64,000 nucleotides of DNA from Glandiceps talaboti (lineage: Eukaryota; Hemichordata; Enteropneusta; Spengelidae): NCBI RefSeq assembly GCF_964340395.1, contig NC_135568.1:196001-260000 (forward strand). Reading direction: 5' to 3'. The position numbers and the translations under genes were made by a program. The notes below the pieces were generated by a model. It saw only the letters and a list, made by a program, of their open reading frames with translations, was not told the DNA's origin and did no database searches. This document shows positions 30,152-43,000 of the stretch, one piece after another (position 1 is the first letter of the stretch; each line of letters begins with the position of its first letter).

Positions 30152-31132
30152 TTAAGGTACACGGGGAAGAATCGCCTTGACTATTTCCGACGTAATCCGA
30201 CACAGCACGAAGTGTTTTGGACTTTGAACTTTATTTGCATATGTCAAATTGTCCATGCTCACGTCCCACCACGGCCAGTCAAATAGGAGGAACAGATAGT
30301 CCAATGTTCCTGTTCCTTTACCAAAATATACTGAAGAATTGTTATTCCTGACAAAAAGAATCGTATTTACTGCACTCATCTTTTAAAATTCCCGCGATGT
30401 CACAACTCATGCACTATCGGGCGATCCGCTATGCAGAGACCTACTTCCGCATTCCACTCCATTATCATGGCGCCACCGGTAACCTCTCATGAATATTTAT
30501 TAAAATACGTCATCTTCGGCTTCGTTCAGCAAGATTTTTCCACGTTCGGACTAATCCTTTGACCCAACTTTGCGTGTTAGCGGGAAGTACCCAGATGATA
30601 ATGTAGATTTATGGTAATTCTTCAGACTCTGACCTATTGATGTTTGGTACTCGCTTTTCAATCGGATCACTCGTTACAGATTTACGTGATTTCACCTGGG
30701 ACTTGAAAATGACAACGTTTGGACTCAAAAATGTACCATTTTCACAGTTTTTACTTAGAATTAATTGGAAATTCACCAATTTTCTATCAAACATTGATAG
30801 AGTATGTTGTTTTGAATGTGTCTCGGTCATAGTTCAGGGTGTATGCCAAGTACATTTACAGGAAACGCTCGCTGAAATTTTCACCGATTTTTTCCCAAAA
30901 TCTTGACCAAATTTTACGTTTTTGTGAAGAAAATTGCTTCCACCAAGCAATTATTTTTTCATACATTGATTCACTAGGTATTTTTAAGACTATTCGAAGT
31001 TTCATGAAAATTAAACGGCAAATTTCCTTATGAGTGGCATGTGAAGTCAACAATGTATGTTAGATATTGTTACAGATCTAAGGGCCTGCAATCGGCAGCG
31101 GTCGGCTAGTGGTTCTTCCCCGTGTACCTTAA
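30152..31132. mobile_element. TTAA-flanked TIR element, about 980 bp, non-autonomous
   Basis: TTAAGGTACACGGGGAAGAA at the left matches the reverse complement of the right end (TTCTTCCCCGTGTACCTTAA). TTAA targets are used by piggyBac and Kolobok superfamilies. No transposase is recognisable; short frames on both strands show nothing familiar. Confidence 0.75.
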
Positions 31133-31337
31133 AGGGGAACACCACCACTCGAGGAAATATACATTTTCATGATTGTACATCACTTACAATAATTTGTAAA
31201 ATGCAATAGACCACAGCAAAGATATACCCTTTTAGTGCACAAGATCAATTATAGGTGATGTATAATCATGAAATGACTCGCCAGAATTCATAGTTTATGA
31301 AAATTGCCCTCTTTCCTGGAGTGGCGTTTCCCTTTAA
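31129..31337. mobile_element. 209-bp TTAA-flanked MITE
   Basis: Left end TTAAAGGGGAACACCACCAC and right end GTGGCGTTTCCCTTTAA form imperfect inverted repeats of about 26 bp, each bounded by TTAA. It shares the TTAA at 31129-31132 with the neighbouring larger element. The interior has further inverted symmetry (ATACATTTTCATGATTGTAC against GTATAATCATGAAATG). Confidence 0.8.
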
Positions 31338-32099
31338 CTATCTCATCACATGCACAACCAATTCACCTATTATCACATGCACAACCAATTCATACACATG
31401 TGCTTTCTTGTACACCATAGCTAACATACTTCTGTAAATGCATAATAATATTGAAATATATCATGAACATAAAATGAGAGAGACAACAAACCTTGAATAT
31501 TACTGTTAACAAAGTACACACTAAGTTATGAAGGCAAAAAAAAAACAAAAGTTCACACAACTGCATCAATGATGGCGCTTATCACTAAGTTGAGATTTTT
31601 GGGGTTACCAGTACAGTTGTTTTAAATGGCAACTTCAATGTACACATAATCTTGTCAAAGGACTGATTTGAACAGCACACAATTTAGATGTTTTTTGTTT
31701 TACCCCATCTTCAATACCATGAAAAGCTATACTGCACATAAAAGTGAAAATACATGATGTACTTTATCTCGGCCAAACAAAATGACTTCTCAAAGCTCTG
31801 TGTATATGACTATGTTCTGCACCAAATAAAACATTATCTATAATACTTTACACAGAGATATAGTATTAATAACATATTATGTATATGACTGTTCTGCACC
31901 AAATAATGCAATATCTATAATACTTGATAGAGATATAGTAACAAATATGGCAGAACCTCCATTCTAATAGCAAAGCTTCAAACTAGTAATTGAACAAGTC
32001 TTCAATCGAAAAACATAGTCCCCAACTTGAGTGTTTTATGGCAAAGTTATTGTGCAAATTTGAATGGTGTCTCTAGGTAAAAAGCTTAATAATTTATTG
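31338..32099. other. Intergenic, short direct duplications
   Basis: ATCACATGCACAACCAATTC is doubled at about 31345-31392, and a segment of about 90 bp with GTTCTGCACCAAATAA and ATCTATAATACTT is doubled at about 31803-31945. No gene is seen. Confidence 0.6.
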
Positions 32100-32890
32100 A
32101 CTAATTGCTTTTCAACCTTGACTATGGAGATCAAAGATATAAAAGAAAGCTGACCTTTGGGGTATAGACATTAAAATGGAGTCATTGTTCATTCAAGTTC
32201 TTGAGTTAAAAGAAAAACTTTGGTCATTTCACCTTGAAAATGTTTGTCAAGGTGAAAGGTCTATGTCTCGTAAGAAAGTTCATCATTGATAATGTGAGGG
32301 CGGACACTTGAAATAGTGTCCATATGTATCAAACTTTTGGAGATATTAAACAGCCAAAATGTGCTTGTTTTTTCAGTAACGTGGCAGCCATTTTTCAGGT
32401 CCAGGTCACAAAATTAAGTGACGTGCATATGCCTCAGTACAACCATGACATGATTACAATATCATCACTTGAAATGCTTGATTCAAAAAGCTATGAAGAT
32501 AACCCAAATTTGGCTATTTGACCTTGAAGTTTTTAAAGGTCAAAGGTCAGGGTCTTAAAAGAAAGCTCATTTGATAATATGGTGTAGGCACTTGAATGGA
32601 GTCACTTTGTATTATACCTCAAAGGTCATGATGCATATTGTGAAATTTAACAAAAAATTGGCTTGCATTTGGACATAATTCAGTCGTAAAACAAAGTGAC
32701 GTGTATGTCTGAGCACATAGTATGTTACCTTTATGTCAAGTTTGGTTGACATCAATTTGTACATGTCAAGTTTGGTTGACATCAATTTGTACATGCCAGA
32801 GAGATGAGGGTGAATGCACATACACATGGACGGAACCCAACACATAAGTCCCCTCCGGACGGTGCCTGTTGGGGACTAAAAAAAATCTTT
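32100..32890. repeat. Interspersed repeat with diverged internal copies
   Basis: Three diverged copies of a phrase with AAAGGTC, then AAGAAAGCTCAT and GGCACTTGAATGGAGTCA start near 32110, 32250 and 32535. The right end has a 30-bp doublet (TTGACATCAATTTGTACATG) and a small stem (GTCCCC...GGGGAC) followed by TAAAAAAAA. It looks like a transposon-derived repeat; LINE/SINE tail and Helitron-type hairpin are both possible. Confidence 0.5.
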
Positions 32891-33639
32891 AATACTAAAG
32901 GTTTAACAGTCAGTTTATGTCTAGATGGTTAACAATGAAATAATAAAAACCACCTTAACTCTGAAACAATGTCAAACCGCCACCGTAATAATGTAAATAT
33001 GATAAATTTGATTAAAGACTGCCCTCACACTGCATTTGACAGAAAATGTCAGATGATTAATACTAGTACATCAAGATCTAATGTACTTTAAATAAACCAC
33101 GAGATTATTACACTACACAGAGTGAACTCTTTTAAATCCATAACCAATCATTGTTTACCCTATTATAATAGTATTCCTTACTGCTCATTTACATTTTTCA
33201 TTTGTTCAATTAGAATTAACTGCAGGAAACCAAGCTATTCTTAATCTTAGACAAGTAATGCTAGATCTCAACTGTACTCATTGATTTTTCTTGCACAGCT
33301 TTACAGTGTATCCACAGTTCATATACAATATGTTTAAAGTCACATAAATACAAATGAAGGCAGGTATACTTCTACTATTTAGAAATAAGGGTTTTTTACC
33401 ATTAATTCTGTGCACATCAAGTAAACAGTGTCAACTGTGCAATAACCCTTAGACCTAGAGTGTAAATTCTGATTTCTGTTTAAAATACTGGAATTGAATC
33501 TTTACCTTCACTGAGTATATGTCTGTAGATATGGTAACATAGTTTGCTTTAATAGTTAATCACTTGTTGGATATAATCTTAAGTTAACATCAGTAGCTAT
33601 GCTGCAAAACATACAGAATCAAGAATTTTGTTGAAAACT
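32891..33639. other. Intergenic, nothing recognised
   Basis: AT-rich DNA without exons; it may contain further NBR1 3' UTR if a more distal poly(A) site is used. Confidence 0.4.
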
Positions 33640-33810
33640 TGTCAGATACAATTCTTGTTGAACCTGTTTATTTTTCTTGGTAATGTGGTAATCATAATTG
33701 CAGTACTATGTCATATTTGTTTAATACACTGATTTCTCTGTTTGATCTACAAAATCATTGCAGGTGTGGACATTACATATCATTGTATACACTGGTTATT
33801 CAGTTACCAT
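33640..33810 (-). other. NBR1: NBR1 3' UTR (probable minimum)
   Basis: From the TGA at 33813-33811 to a minus-strand AATAAA (TTTATT at 33667-33672 on the plus strand). A longer UTR is possible. Confidence 0.4.
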
Positions 33811-34002
33811 TCAGTGTCTATTGCTATGCCAGTCATTGTCAGCTTCGTTCACCAGATCTTGAACAACTCTTTCCAAGTTGTTGCTGTGTTTGTCAAGTAG
33901 TTTACTATTGAGTTCTCTATTACAGAATCCCATATCCATTAATTGATCCATGGGACTACGCATTCCTCCTTCTTTTGGCCATTCCGATTCTGGTGGCACT
34001 TT
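33811..34002 (-). CDS. NBR1: NBR1 exon 17 (residues 978-1040): UBA and stop
   Basis: PMDQLMDMGFCNRELNSKLL with the MGF ubiquitin-binding loop, ending NDWHSNRH and TGA; human ends NDWYSQRY. Confidence 0.98.
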   Translation of the reverse strand, partial: KVPPESEWPKEGGMRSPMDQLMDMGFCNRELNSKLLDKHSNNLERVVQDLVNEADNDWHSNRH

Positions 34003-37000
34003 CTGATCAAATAAAAGTACACAGACAGACATACATTTTATACTATTCATCCACTGAATTAGCCAATTTCAAAAAGTCTCTGCCAATTTCAGTGAACATT
34101 AGGGATTACTTAGTGGTTTAAAATGGTGAAATATATTGATGAAGGGTGTTATTAATAGGTGGGAAGTGACTTAATAGATGATGTGTGTGGGCATGGAATG
34201 GCTGCTGGGATTTTGATCATATGGGACACCACAGAAGTAAAGAGAAAATTTATTTTGACATGTAAAAGTTGGCCTCTTCTGACACCATTTTCCTACAAAT
34301 TGCAATCGATATTCTGAGCTGACATCATGGCAGTAAAGGAGTAAGAAACAAAATATTTGTACCATGAAGTACTGTAATTATCTCAAATTGGAGAACTTGT
34401 ACTGAACTATACCTCATTTTCAATACAACTTCTATTCTAAATTTCATCCACGCAATCAATGAATATTGTAATTCCTCCTTTTACAACTCTGGTAATTGAG
34501 CCTTCAGTTTACTAAGATAGATGTAAACTAAATCTATTATTCTTCAATGTGGTAGATTACACAAGCGGGTGATAGAAGTTCCTCTATTGTTCATATAATC
34601 ATGCAGTGATCAAGATAGTATAAACATTGGAAGTCCCAAAACAGCACACTGCAAGTTCATGAAACTCTGTGATGTCTTCCAACTGAGATTATAAGTAGAC
34701 CAAAAGTCCATGCAATAACTTCTCACTGTTGTATCAACATGTTGTGACAATAAATTTAGTTGGTATCTATCTCAGTAAACCGAAGGCTCCATTACCAGCA
34801 TAATAATATTATAAAGTTGATTACTTATTATTCCTGTTTCAACTGAATCAATCAAATATTATGATATACTCTAGCTCTGCAACTGTCAACAGATTTATAC
34901 CAATATATGATTTTATTAACATATTGAATTAGATATTGAATTATTACCTGGTTGTTAAATATTGCATGTACTACACTGCCTCCTGTCCTGGCTGCAGCAC
35001 TGATAGCTTGTACTGCTAGTTCACCAGCGTACTCCATAGCTTTCACTGGATCAAAGCTATAGATAAAACAATAGGGCACAAAGTTTACTCAGTATGCACA
35101 CAATTATTTCATAGTGTATTTAGTCATACCACTCTTACCATCCAACTAAAGCATTTTCCTTGCTTGCCACAATTGTTTAAAGCATCCATATCAAGTGTAA
35201 AATAAGACTGGCACATGGTCCTTCCAACTGTAGTCAATTGATAAACAATATCAGCTAACAAACTGCAAACTAATTACAGTGTAATGAGAGTGTCAACTGT
35301 GACTATCTATAACTCAATAACGTGAGCTGAAGACATCTTATGACGTTTATGTTTACACTTTAGTCATCTTATATCTAACCTATGCTATGTAATGGTAATA
35401 TTATAGATGAAGGAATTGGTATGAAAACTGATGCAATTCTAGATGCTGCAATTTATTAAGTTGTTCTCAATTATACTTGTCATTCTTACCACCAGTTAGA
35501 TTGGTGGTGTTTCCAGCTTTGCTTTTTTTATTACGGTTATTGAGATTTACATCTTTTTTCATATTACTCACTCTGACTATTATCATAGTGGTTCTGTATA
35601 CTATGCAAAACTCACAACAATTCACAGTTACATTTGTGAACTTTGATATCAAAATTACAAAATTTAACAAATATTTACAGTTCTGTGTTGACCACCCCTT
35701 TCATGTACAGACGTCTGCTATGGAATGCATGCCTTGCCTTCAAATCACATGATTAAGATGTGACGTGTATGGAACCCATGTATTATTAAACTAAGTGCAG
35801 CTGAATCTCTCTGTAATCTTATCTTGTCTTATCTATCTTTATGTGAATCACTTGTTTGCAAAAAATAACTTACGCTGGTTCTTCTCTTCTAGGATCTCCT
35901 TCACCAAATGCACCATCTCCAATATCTTCATTATCAGGTCTTTCATTGTCATTGTCATCTCCCCCATCACCCTGTGCATCATCACTTGCCTCACCCTGTG
36001 TGTCATCAACACCATTATCATCATCTTTGATATCATTGGCTTCATCATCATTATTGTCATCATCAACATCCACCCTTGAGTCATCATGTATTGCACCCTG
36101 GTCTAGTATGGGTGCTGATGGAAGTGCTTCTGTTGTGACCTCTGTATTAGCTGGCCTTATGGCTACAGTGATGGTTGATACTAGTGTTGGTGCAGCAGGG
36201 CTGGTTAATGTGACTGGTATGAGTGGTTCTTGCTGAGTGTCTGCTTGAGATGTAGCCAGGATATCATCAACTGTTTTGGCATCAACCTCTGTGGATCCTA
36301 CCACACCACTATCAGTAAACAGACTCTAACGATGAAAACAAGTAACAATATCAGTAAATACAGACTACCAATAGTCTCTGATCTATCTCGTGGTATAGTT
36401 CTATAAATAAATCTCACCTCTGTGTCACTTCTACTACCAATACTAGATCTGGTCTCTGATCTATCTCGTGGTATGGTTCTATAAATAAATCTCACCTCTG
36501 TGTCACTTCTACTACCAACACTAGATCTGGTCTCTGATCTATCTCGTGGTATGGTTCTATAAATAAATCTCACCTCTGTGTCACTTCTACTACCAATACT
36601 AGACCTGGTCTCTGATCTATCTATCTAGTGGTACAGTTCTATAAATAAATCTTACCTCTATGTCACTTCTACTACCAAGACTAGATCTGGTCTCTGATCT
36701 ATCTAGTGGTATGGTTCTATCAAAACATTCTGGTAGTGGAACTATACAGAAGTCCTCCAGTGTATCACGTGAGGAGTCACTTGCATTACTGATTGTGTCA
36801 TCCACTAGTTCTCCAACCTCTGAAAGCAATTACATGTATTTTAGGACATTAGATATACCTAAAATTTACAAGCAAACAACAAACTTTGATTCTCTGGAGT
36901 TACTGAAATCTGAGTCCCGTTGTACAATACTAATCTGAATTGTACTAGCAAGACAAATCTCAATTCACAACAAGAATGATGGGAATGACCTCTGACCTCC

Positions 37001-40000
37001 AAGTCAGTTCACAAGGGTGATGGGAATGACCTCTGACCTCCAAGCCTCAATTCACAAGGGTGATGGGAATGATGACCTCTGAGTGACACCAAGGTGTGCC
37101 ATGCCATCTTTGAATTGAACCTACATCATGTTGAAATCTGAAAAGTGTCGATGGTGAAATCATTTACTGTGCCAACCTTGCCCAAGTATTGCAATGAGAA
37201 GCTCTGTGGTACAGGGATATAGTTCTGTCAGTGTTTCAGCCACCAAGCAACTTGACCCTCAAATCCAAGTAAGTATTGCCATGGTCTTACTTACCAAAGA
37301 CTAATTAATTTAGATAAGTTAGCTTCATTTATTTATTTTGCAATGAAAAATAGAGAGGAATTTCCCTCTATAAACTGAAACATTTGTATTACTGTTTGCT
37401 CTTTGGGCCTATGGCCTTATTGTTATGAAATAAACTGATTGATTGATTGATTGACTAATTAATTATACCAGCGTGAGAAATCTCAGGTCATGGGTAATTG
37501 GACTTTGAAATATATTCATATCTTCTACTGTGATAGTAATGTCAATCTTGTAGTGGTATTACCTGAATTAATTTCAAGATGTTCCATTCCATCTGTGACT
37601 GACACCTCATCTAACTGTTGTTTTGTTTCATCATCTGGTGTGTCGATTACCTCCACACTGCTACTACTACTAGCACTACACTTGGAGATCTGTTCTTGTA
37701 GTAGATTTTCATCAAGTTGTGGTAATGGTGAAATCCTTGGTGTCATATCTACAAGTCATCAAAAGCAAATAATTTCATTTGTTTTCTGTTTATTCTTCAT
37801 TTCAAATTTGTTAATACAAGGATCCATTGTTTTCCTTAATAATAGATTCAATAGTTATAGTTCACACTTCAACTTTACACGACAGTAACATCACAAGAGT
37901 TGTAACAAAGTGAGCCATTTCAAATTTTTTTGTAAGTTAGTTGATGTAACCTAGAATCTAACTATCTAACTCAAAGCTGCAACTGGAATGTGTTGTTAAA
38001 ATGTTTTGTTCAGTACAAAACTTACTAGTAATATCATACACCCTGTACATTATTGCATCACCTGTGTTAGGTACAATAACTTACTCATAATACCATACAC
38101 CCTGAACATTATTGCATCATCTGTGGGTAAACATATACCGTACTAGTATTTGGTAGCTGTATACACAATAAATCAAATCAAATTGATTTTGGGTCCACAC
38201 CCAAAAATCAATCTATTGTTGTACTAGTGATGGATAATAACAATTGCTGATTAACATAAACAATGTCCAATTATTGGTATTTTAATAATTTTCAGTGAAC
38301 ATATTGTGGTTGTTAGATTGGAAAATGATATTCCAGTTACCACTTGTGTAATTTTAGCGTGACATCAGATTCAAAATCAAGCTTTTGCTCAAAATTTAAA
38401 CAAGTCACTACTGTAACACTACCTGTGGATAATATTGACCATAATTAACAGATACAATGTCTTTTTATAAGTAACTGACCAATTTTCAGTGAATATATCT
38501 TTGGTTACTTGATAAAATAAAATGTCCCAGTTGCAGCGAGTGCAGGTTTAATAACAACACATAAGTATATAAATATATACTTGCCAATAGGTGTATTATT
38601 TGGTGTGTTGGATTCATTGATATCTAGTAACTCAAAATTGAGTAAATCTTGTTGTAGTATAATGTCATCTTCTTCTTTACAATCTTCTTCCTCCTCTACA
38701 TCTTCAGTATCAGCTGTTCTCTGAGATTGGTCCTCCTTTGGGATTATTTCTTCAATCACCTACACAGTGTCGCAAAATCAAAACATGATAAGACATTTAT
38801 ATCTAGTCACACAAAGCTGTAAGTATGCCCTCTATGTTAATTTGATGCCATCTTTCACATTGTGTTTTCTTGGTAAATTTACAACTACTTATACAGCAAT
38901 TTCTTAGGACACACCAAAACTTGGTGTTCCTCTACCCATATTACAATGTGGTGACCAGTGAGTCCTCTAGGCCAATTTGATGTACCACTGACACATGGCA
39001 ATTTCTTGTGGCACACCTCATTTTGAATTCCCCTATCCCTTTCTATGTAGCAACCAGTGAGTCCTCTAGGCCAATTTGACCTACCGGTGATACACTACAA
39101 TTTCTTGAGGCACACCAACATTTTGATTCTCCTCTCCACAACCTGTGAGCCCTCTCAACCAATTTAATACACCACTGACACACAGCAATTTCATATGACC
39201 CATCAACATTTCCCCCTATTCTTTACTAGGTGGTACGTTAGCCTATAGTGCGCCCTCTAAGTCAATTAATTACACAACAATGTCAAGTTATAAACACTAC
39301 TATTTGGATTAAAAAGAATAGAGAACACTCTACATTAATAATACTCTCTTTATCAGGGTAGTATTTGTTTATACACAAAACAACAAGTTGAGCATAACAG
39401 GATTAGGTGGATCATTTTTGATAAAAAAATAAACAATTTATGATAACAAATACTTAAACTGCACCACTCACTTCAAATGTTTATTTTTCCTTTTATCTGG
39501 TTGTATCTATTTCATGCTTTAAACAATATACTTTATATTTCATCTCCAAAAAGGTACTCAAAAGACTTCCAATCAGAATGATAGCTATAATTTCCAGTCA
39601 CTTTCCCCACAATCAAGTATTCCATGACATACATGTTAATTAGACAACACTATACCACGACATTATCTGTAAACCCAGACACTAATACAACAAGAGAGGA
39701 CTGTAAGGTCAACCATCTATTGTTACTTGGTGAATGGCAGCACTACACTGCATGCATTAGTAGACAATACAGCTACACACTTATACTACAGCTGTATTTT
39801 GAAAACATATCACCTCTCTCTATAAGTTGTATTCCTATTTGGATATTAACCTGCATGGTATTTATTATGGAAACCATGTTCTGGAAAATTAGGAATTATA
39901 AGAACAAAAACATAATTTATATATTTTGGTTTTCTTTACACCACCTCCAAATCCCCACTAAAGAGTTATATATGGTTCTCCTTTGATGTTATTCTCAGAA

Positions 40001-43000
40001 CAACACACATGGATCACAGCAACAAGAACACAACAATAAAGTAACATATTAGAAAACTACCCAAACCAATCTACACACACATCAGTGAAATACAACAATA
40101 AAGTATATTCAAACAATAATAACTACAATATGAAAACATAAACCATTGCTAGATGACTAAACACAACTCTTTTGTTTACAATGCTATACCATGCATGCTG
40201 TAGCACTAATGATACAAACACATAATTATTCAATACTCACTGCTATAAATGTTTTGATCACTTCTTGCATTTTTTCTCTAGCACTAGTTACAATATCTTT
40301 CAGGATACACATATTGTACCGTCTGTCGGCCTCAACAAACTAATACTATCAAATATTTTCGGAGACAAAGAAACACTCAATTTGTCCTGTTTTCTAGTAT
40401 AGCATATACACAAACCCTGACCTTTCACCCTCATTTAGTATTCATATTTTATTCTATTCAAACTCTTCTTATTTGCATATGAATCAATAGAACAGAACAA
40501 AGGGTCGCTTAAAAGTAGTCATTATAATCACTATTTACACCGCCATCAAATAAGGACAAGTATTAAACTTTATTCTAATACAGTATTAACTGATTTTAAA
40601 TTAAATCTCATGTTGATAATTAAGTTCAGTAGGTTTATCCAGTGAACACTATTTCTGTTAGTAGTCATTATAATCAACAAACAGACAATTGACAAATATC
40701 ATATATATTGCAATTAATATCTTTCAGTGTTGTACCTTGATTTTGACATACAATATTAAAAGGAATTACATCAGGGTTCGTGTTAACACGTTATTCCGTG
40801 CCTGGGACGCAATACATTTCAATGGGACCCACTTCAATTTTTACCCGTGAGTCCCTGGGACTTGCAGCTAAATATTTACTATGCTACTCACCACATACAA
40901 AAACATGGAAAAGTATGTGTAATCTGCTACTCTATAATGAATGTCAAACTAAATGATAATTCATACATTTTTTAAGAGATCATATAATATTTTGTCTTAC
41001 CTCATCATCTGACTGTGTGGTTTGTTCATCTTCATTTTCTGGTAATATGGTAGGTTTGTTTGGTGGTTCCAACATTTCAGGTTGGTCTACAACAATGGAA
41101 CACCATACACGATGTCCAAATTCCTCATCTCCCTGACACATACGCCAATGACTTTGATACTGTCCAGGTGTATTAGGTGCTTGGAATTCAACACTCACTG
41201 TATCTTCTTTGTTTGCTGGTACAGGAGGAACATCAACTTCTGGACCACACATAATGTCAATACTACCCCACAGTAGTTTTAACTACAAGAAATCAGGATT
41301 AAAGACAGACATGGATTAGGACTAAAGGCTAAGGTTAGATTAGGATTGAGTTTGGCATTGCAATTTACTAATAAAGCTGTAGAAAAAAGGTGGTCCTGAA
41401 CATAAGAATGACAAGTTCATAGAGCTCCACAGATAAGAAAGTAGAGTGGATATTTCTTGATTTATATGTCTATATAGTTTACAATGTAAAAGCAGTGAGT
41501 GATCAGTAAGGAGTATTTAGTAAACTATCTTTTTCTTTTAGAACTAGACACTTTTTATGTTTTGTTGTTTAGAGATAGTGAGCATTCAGTAAACTATTTC
41601 TGTAGTACTTTGGTTAGATTGATAGTAGTTTCATACAATAAATGTACAACCTGGTTAGATTGATAGTCATTTCATACAATAAAATATGCTAACATTATCC
41701 TACCTTGGTATCTGTGTTCCATGGCAATGTACCTTGATTTCTCAATACCCAGTGTTTAATAAACTTGGTACCAGGTTGCACATGGGTATCATCAGGCATG
41801 TTACCATCCTTCACAAAGGCAGCATCCATCTTACTACAAATCAAAGATGATGAACAAGTTACATGTATTGAATATTATAAAAACACTAATTGATAATCAA
41901 AGTTTTTCCATATGTAGATGAATTTATGTTTCCAAATGTGACAATAGTAATCATATCAACAAAGCTTGTTTACATATAAAGGGAGTTAAAACATAGCTCA
42001 TAATGTTACACATGCATTGGGGATGATTTTAACCCACAGTAAATATTGCTTTACTTTAGTGCAGTACATGCCTTTTCTCTAAACTGAAATTGGATTTACA
42101 ACAGGCAATATCAATCATGTGGTACCATGTGGAATAATCATTTCGCACTTTATTTATTTACATACATGTATCTACTGTCATTTTTTATAGTCTTTTCTCT
42201 CTTCTATTTTTTTCTTAGCATATTTTGTGTTAGCTTTATTACCATACCTTTGCTCATCATAACATCTCACAGACTTCAAACCATAACATTCACTTAGTCT
42301 AACATCTCACAGACTTCAGACCATACCATTTACTTAGTCTAACATCTCAGTGACTTCAAACCATAACATTTACTTAGTCTAACATCTTAGTGACTTCAAA
42401 CCATAACATTCACTTAGTCTAACATCTCAGTGACTTCAGACCATAACATTCACTTAGTATAACATCTCAGTGACTTCAAACCATAACATTTACTTAGTCT
42501 AACATCTGAGTGACTTCAAACCATAACATTTACTTAGTCTAACATCTCAGTGACTTCAAACCATAACATTTACTTAGTCTAACATCTCAGTGACTTCAAA
42601 CCATAACATTTACTTAGTCTAACATCTCAGTGACTTCAAACCATAACATTTACTTAGTCTAACATCTCACAGACTTCAGACCATAACATTTACTTAGTCT
42701 AACATCTCAGTGACTTCAAACCATAACATTTACTTAGTCTAACATCTCACAGACTTCAGACCATAACATTTACTTAGTCTAACATCTCAGTGACTTCAAA
42801 CCATAACATTTACTTAGTCTAACATCTGTGACTTCAAACCATAACATTTACTTAGTCTAAAATCTCAGTGACTTCAAACCATAACATTCACTTAGTCTAA
42901 CATCTCAGTGACTTCAGACCATAACATTCACTTAGTCTAACATCTCAGTGACTTCAAACCATAACATTTACTTAGTCTAACATCTCACTGACTTCAGACC

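Noticed and set aside
35856-36236. Plus-strand Ser-rich frame of 126 codons
   Set aside because: Complement of the acidic NBR1 exon 15 (GAT/GAC read backwards); no splice sites or family match.
36298-36573. Minus-strand frame with VRFIYRTIPRDRSETRSS repeats as an extra NBR1 exon
   Set aside because: It is the 78-bp intron array. Acceptor-like TTTATTTATAG in each copy would put the next exon out of frame, and read-through from exon 14 hits a stop in the first copy.
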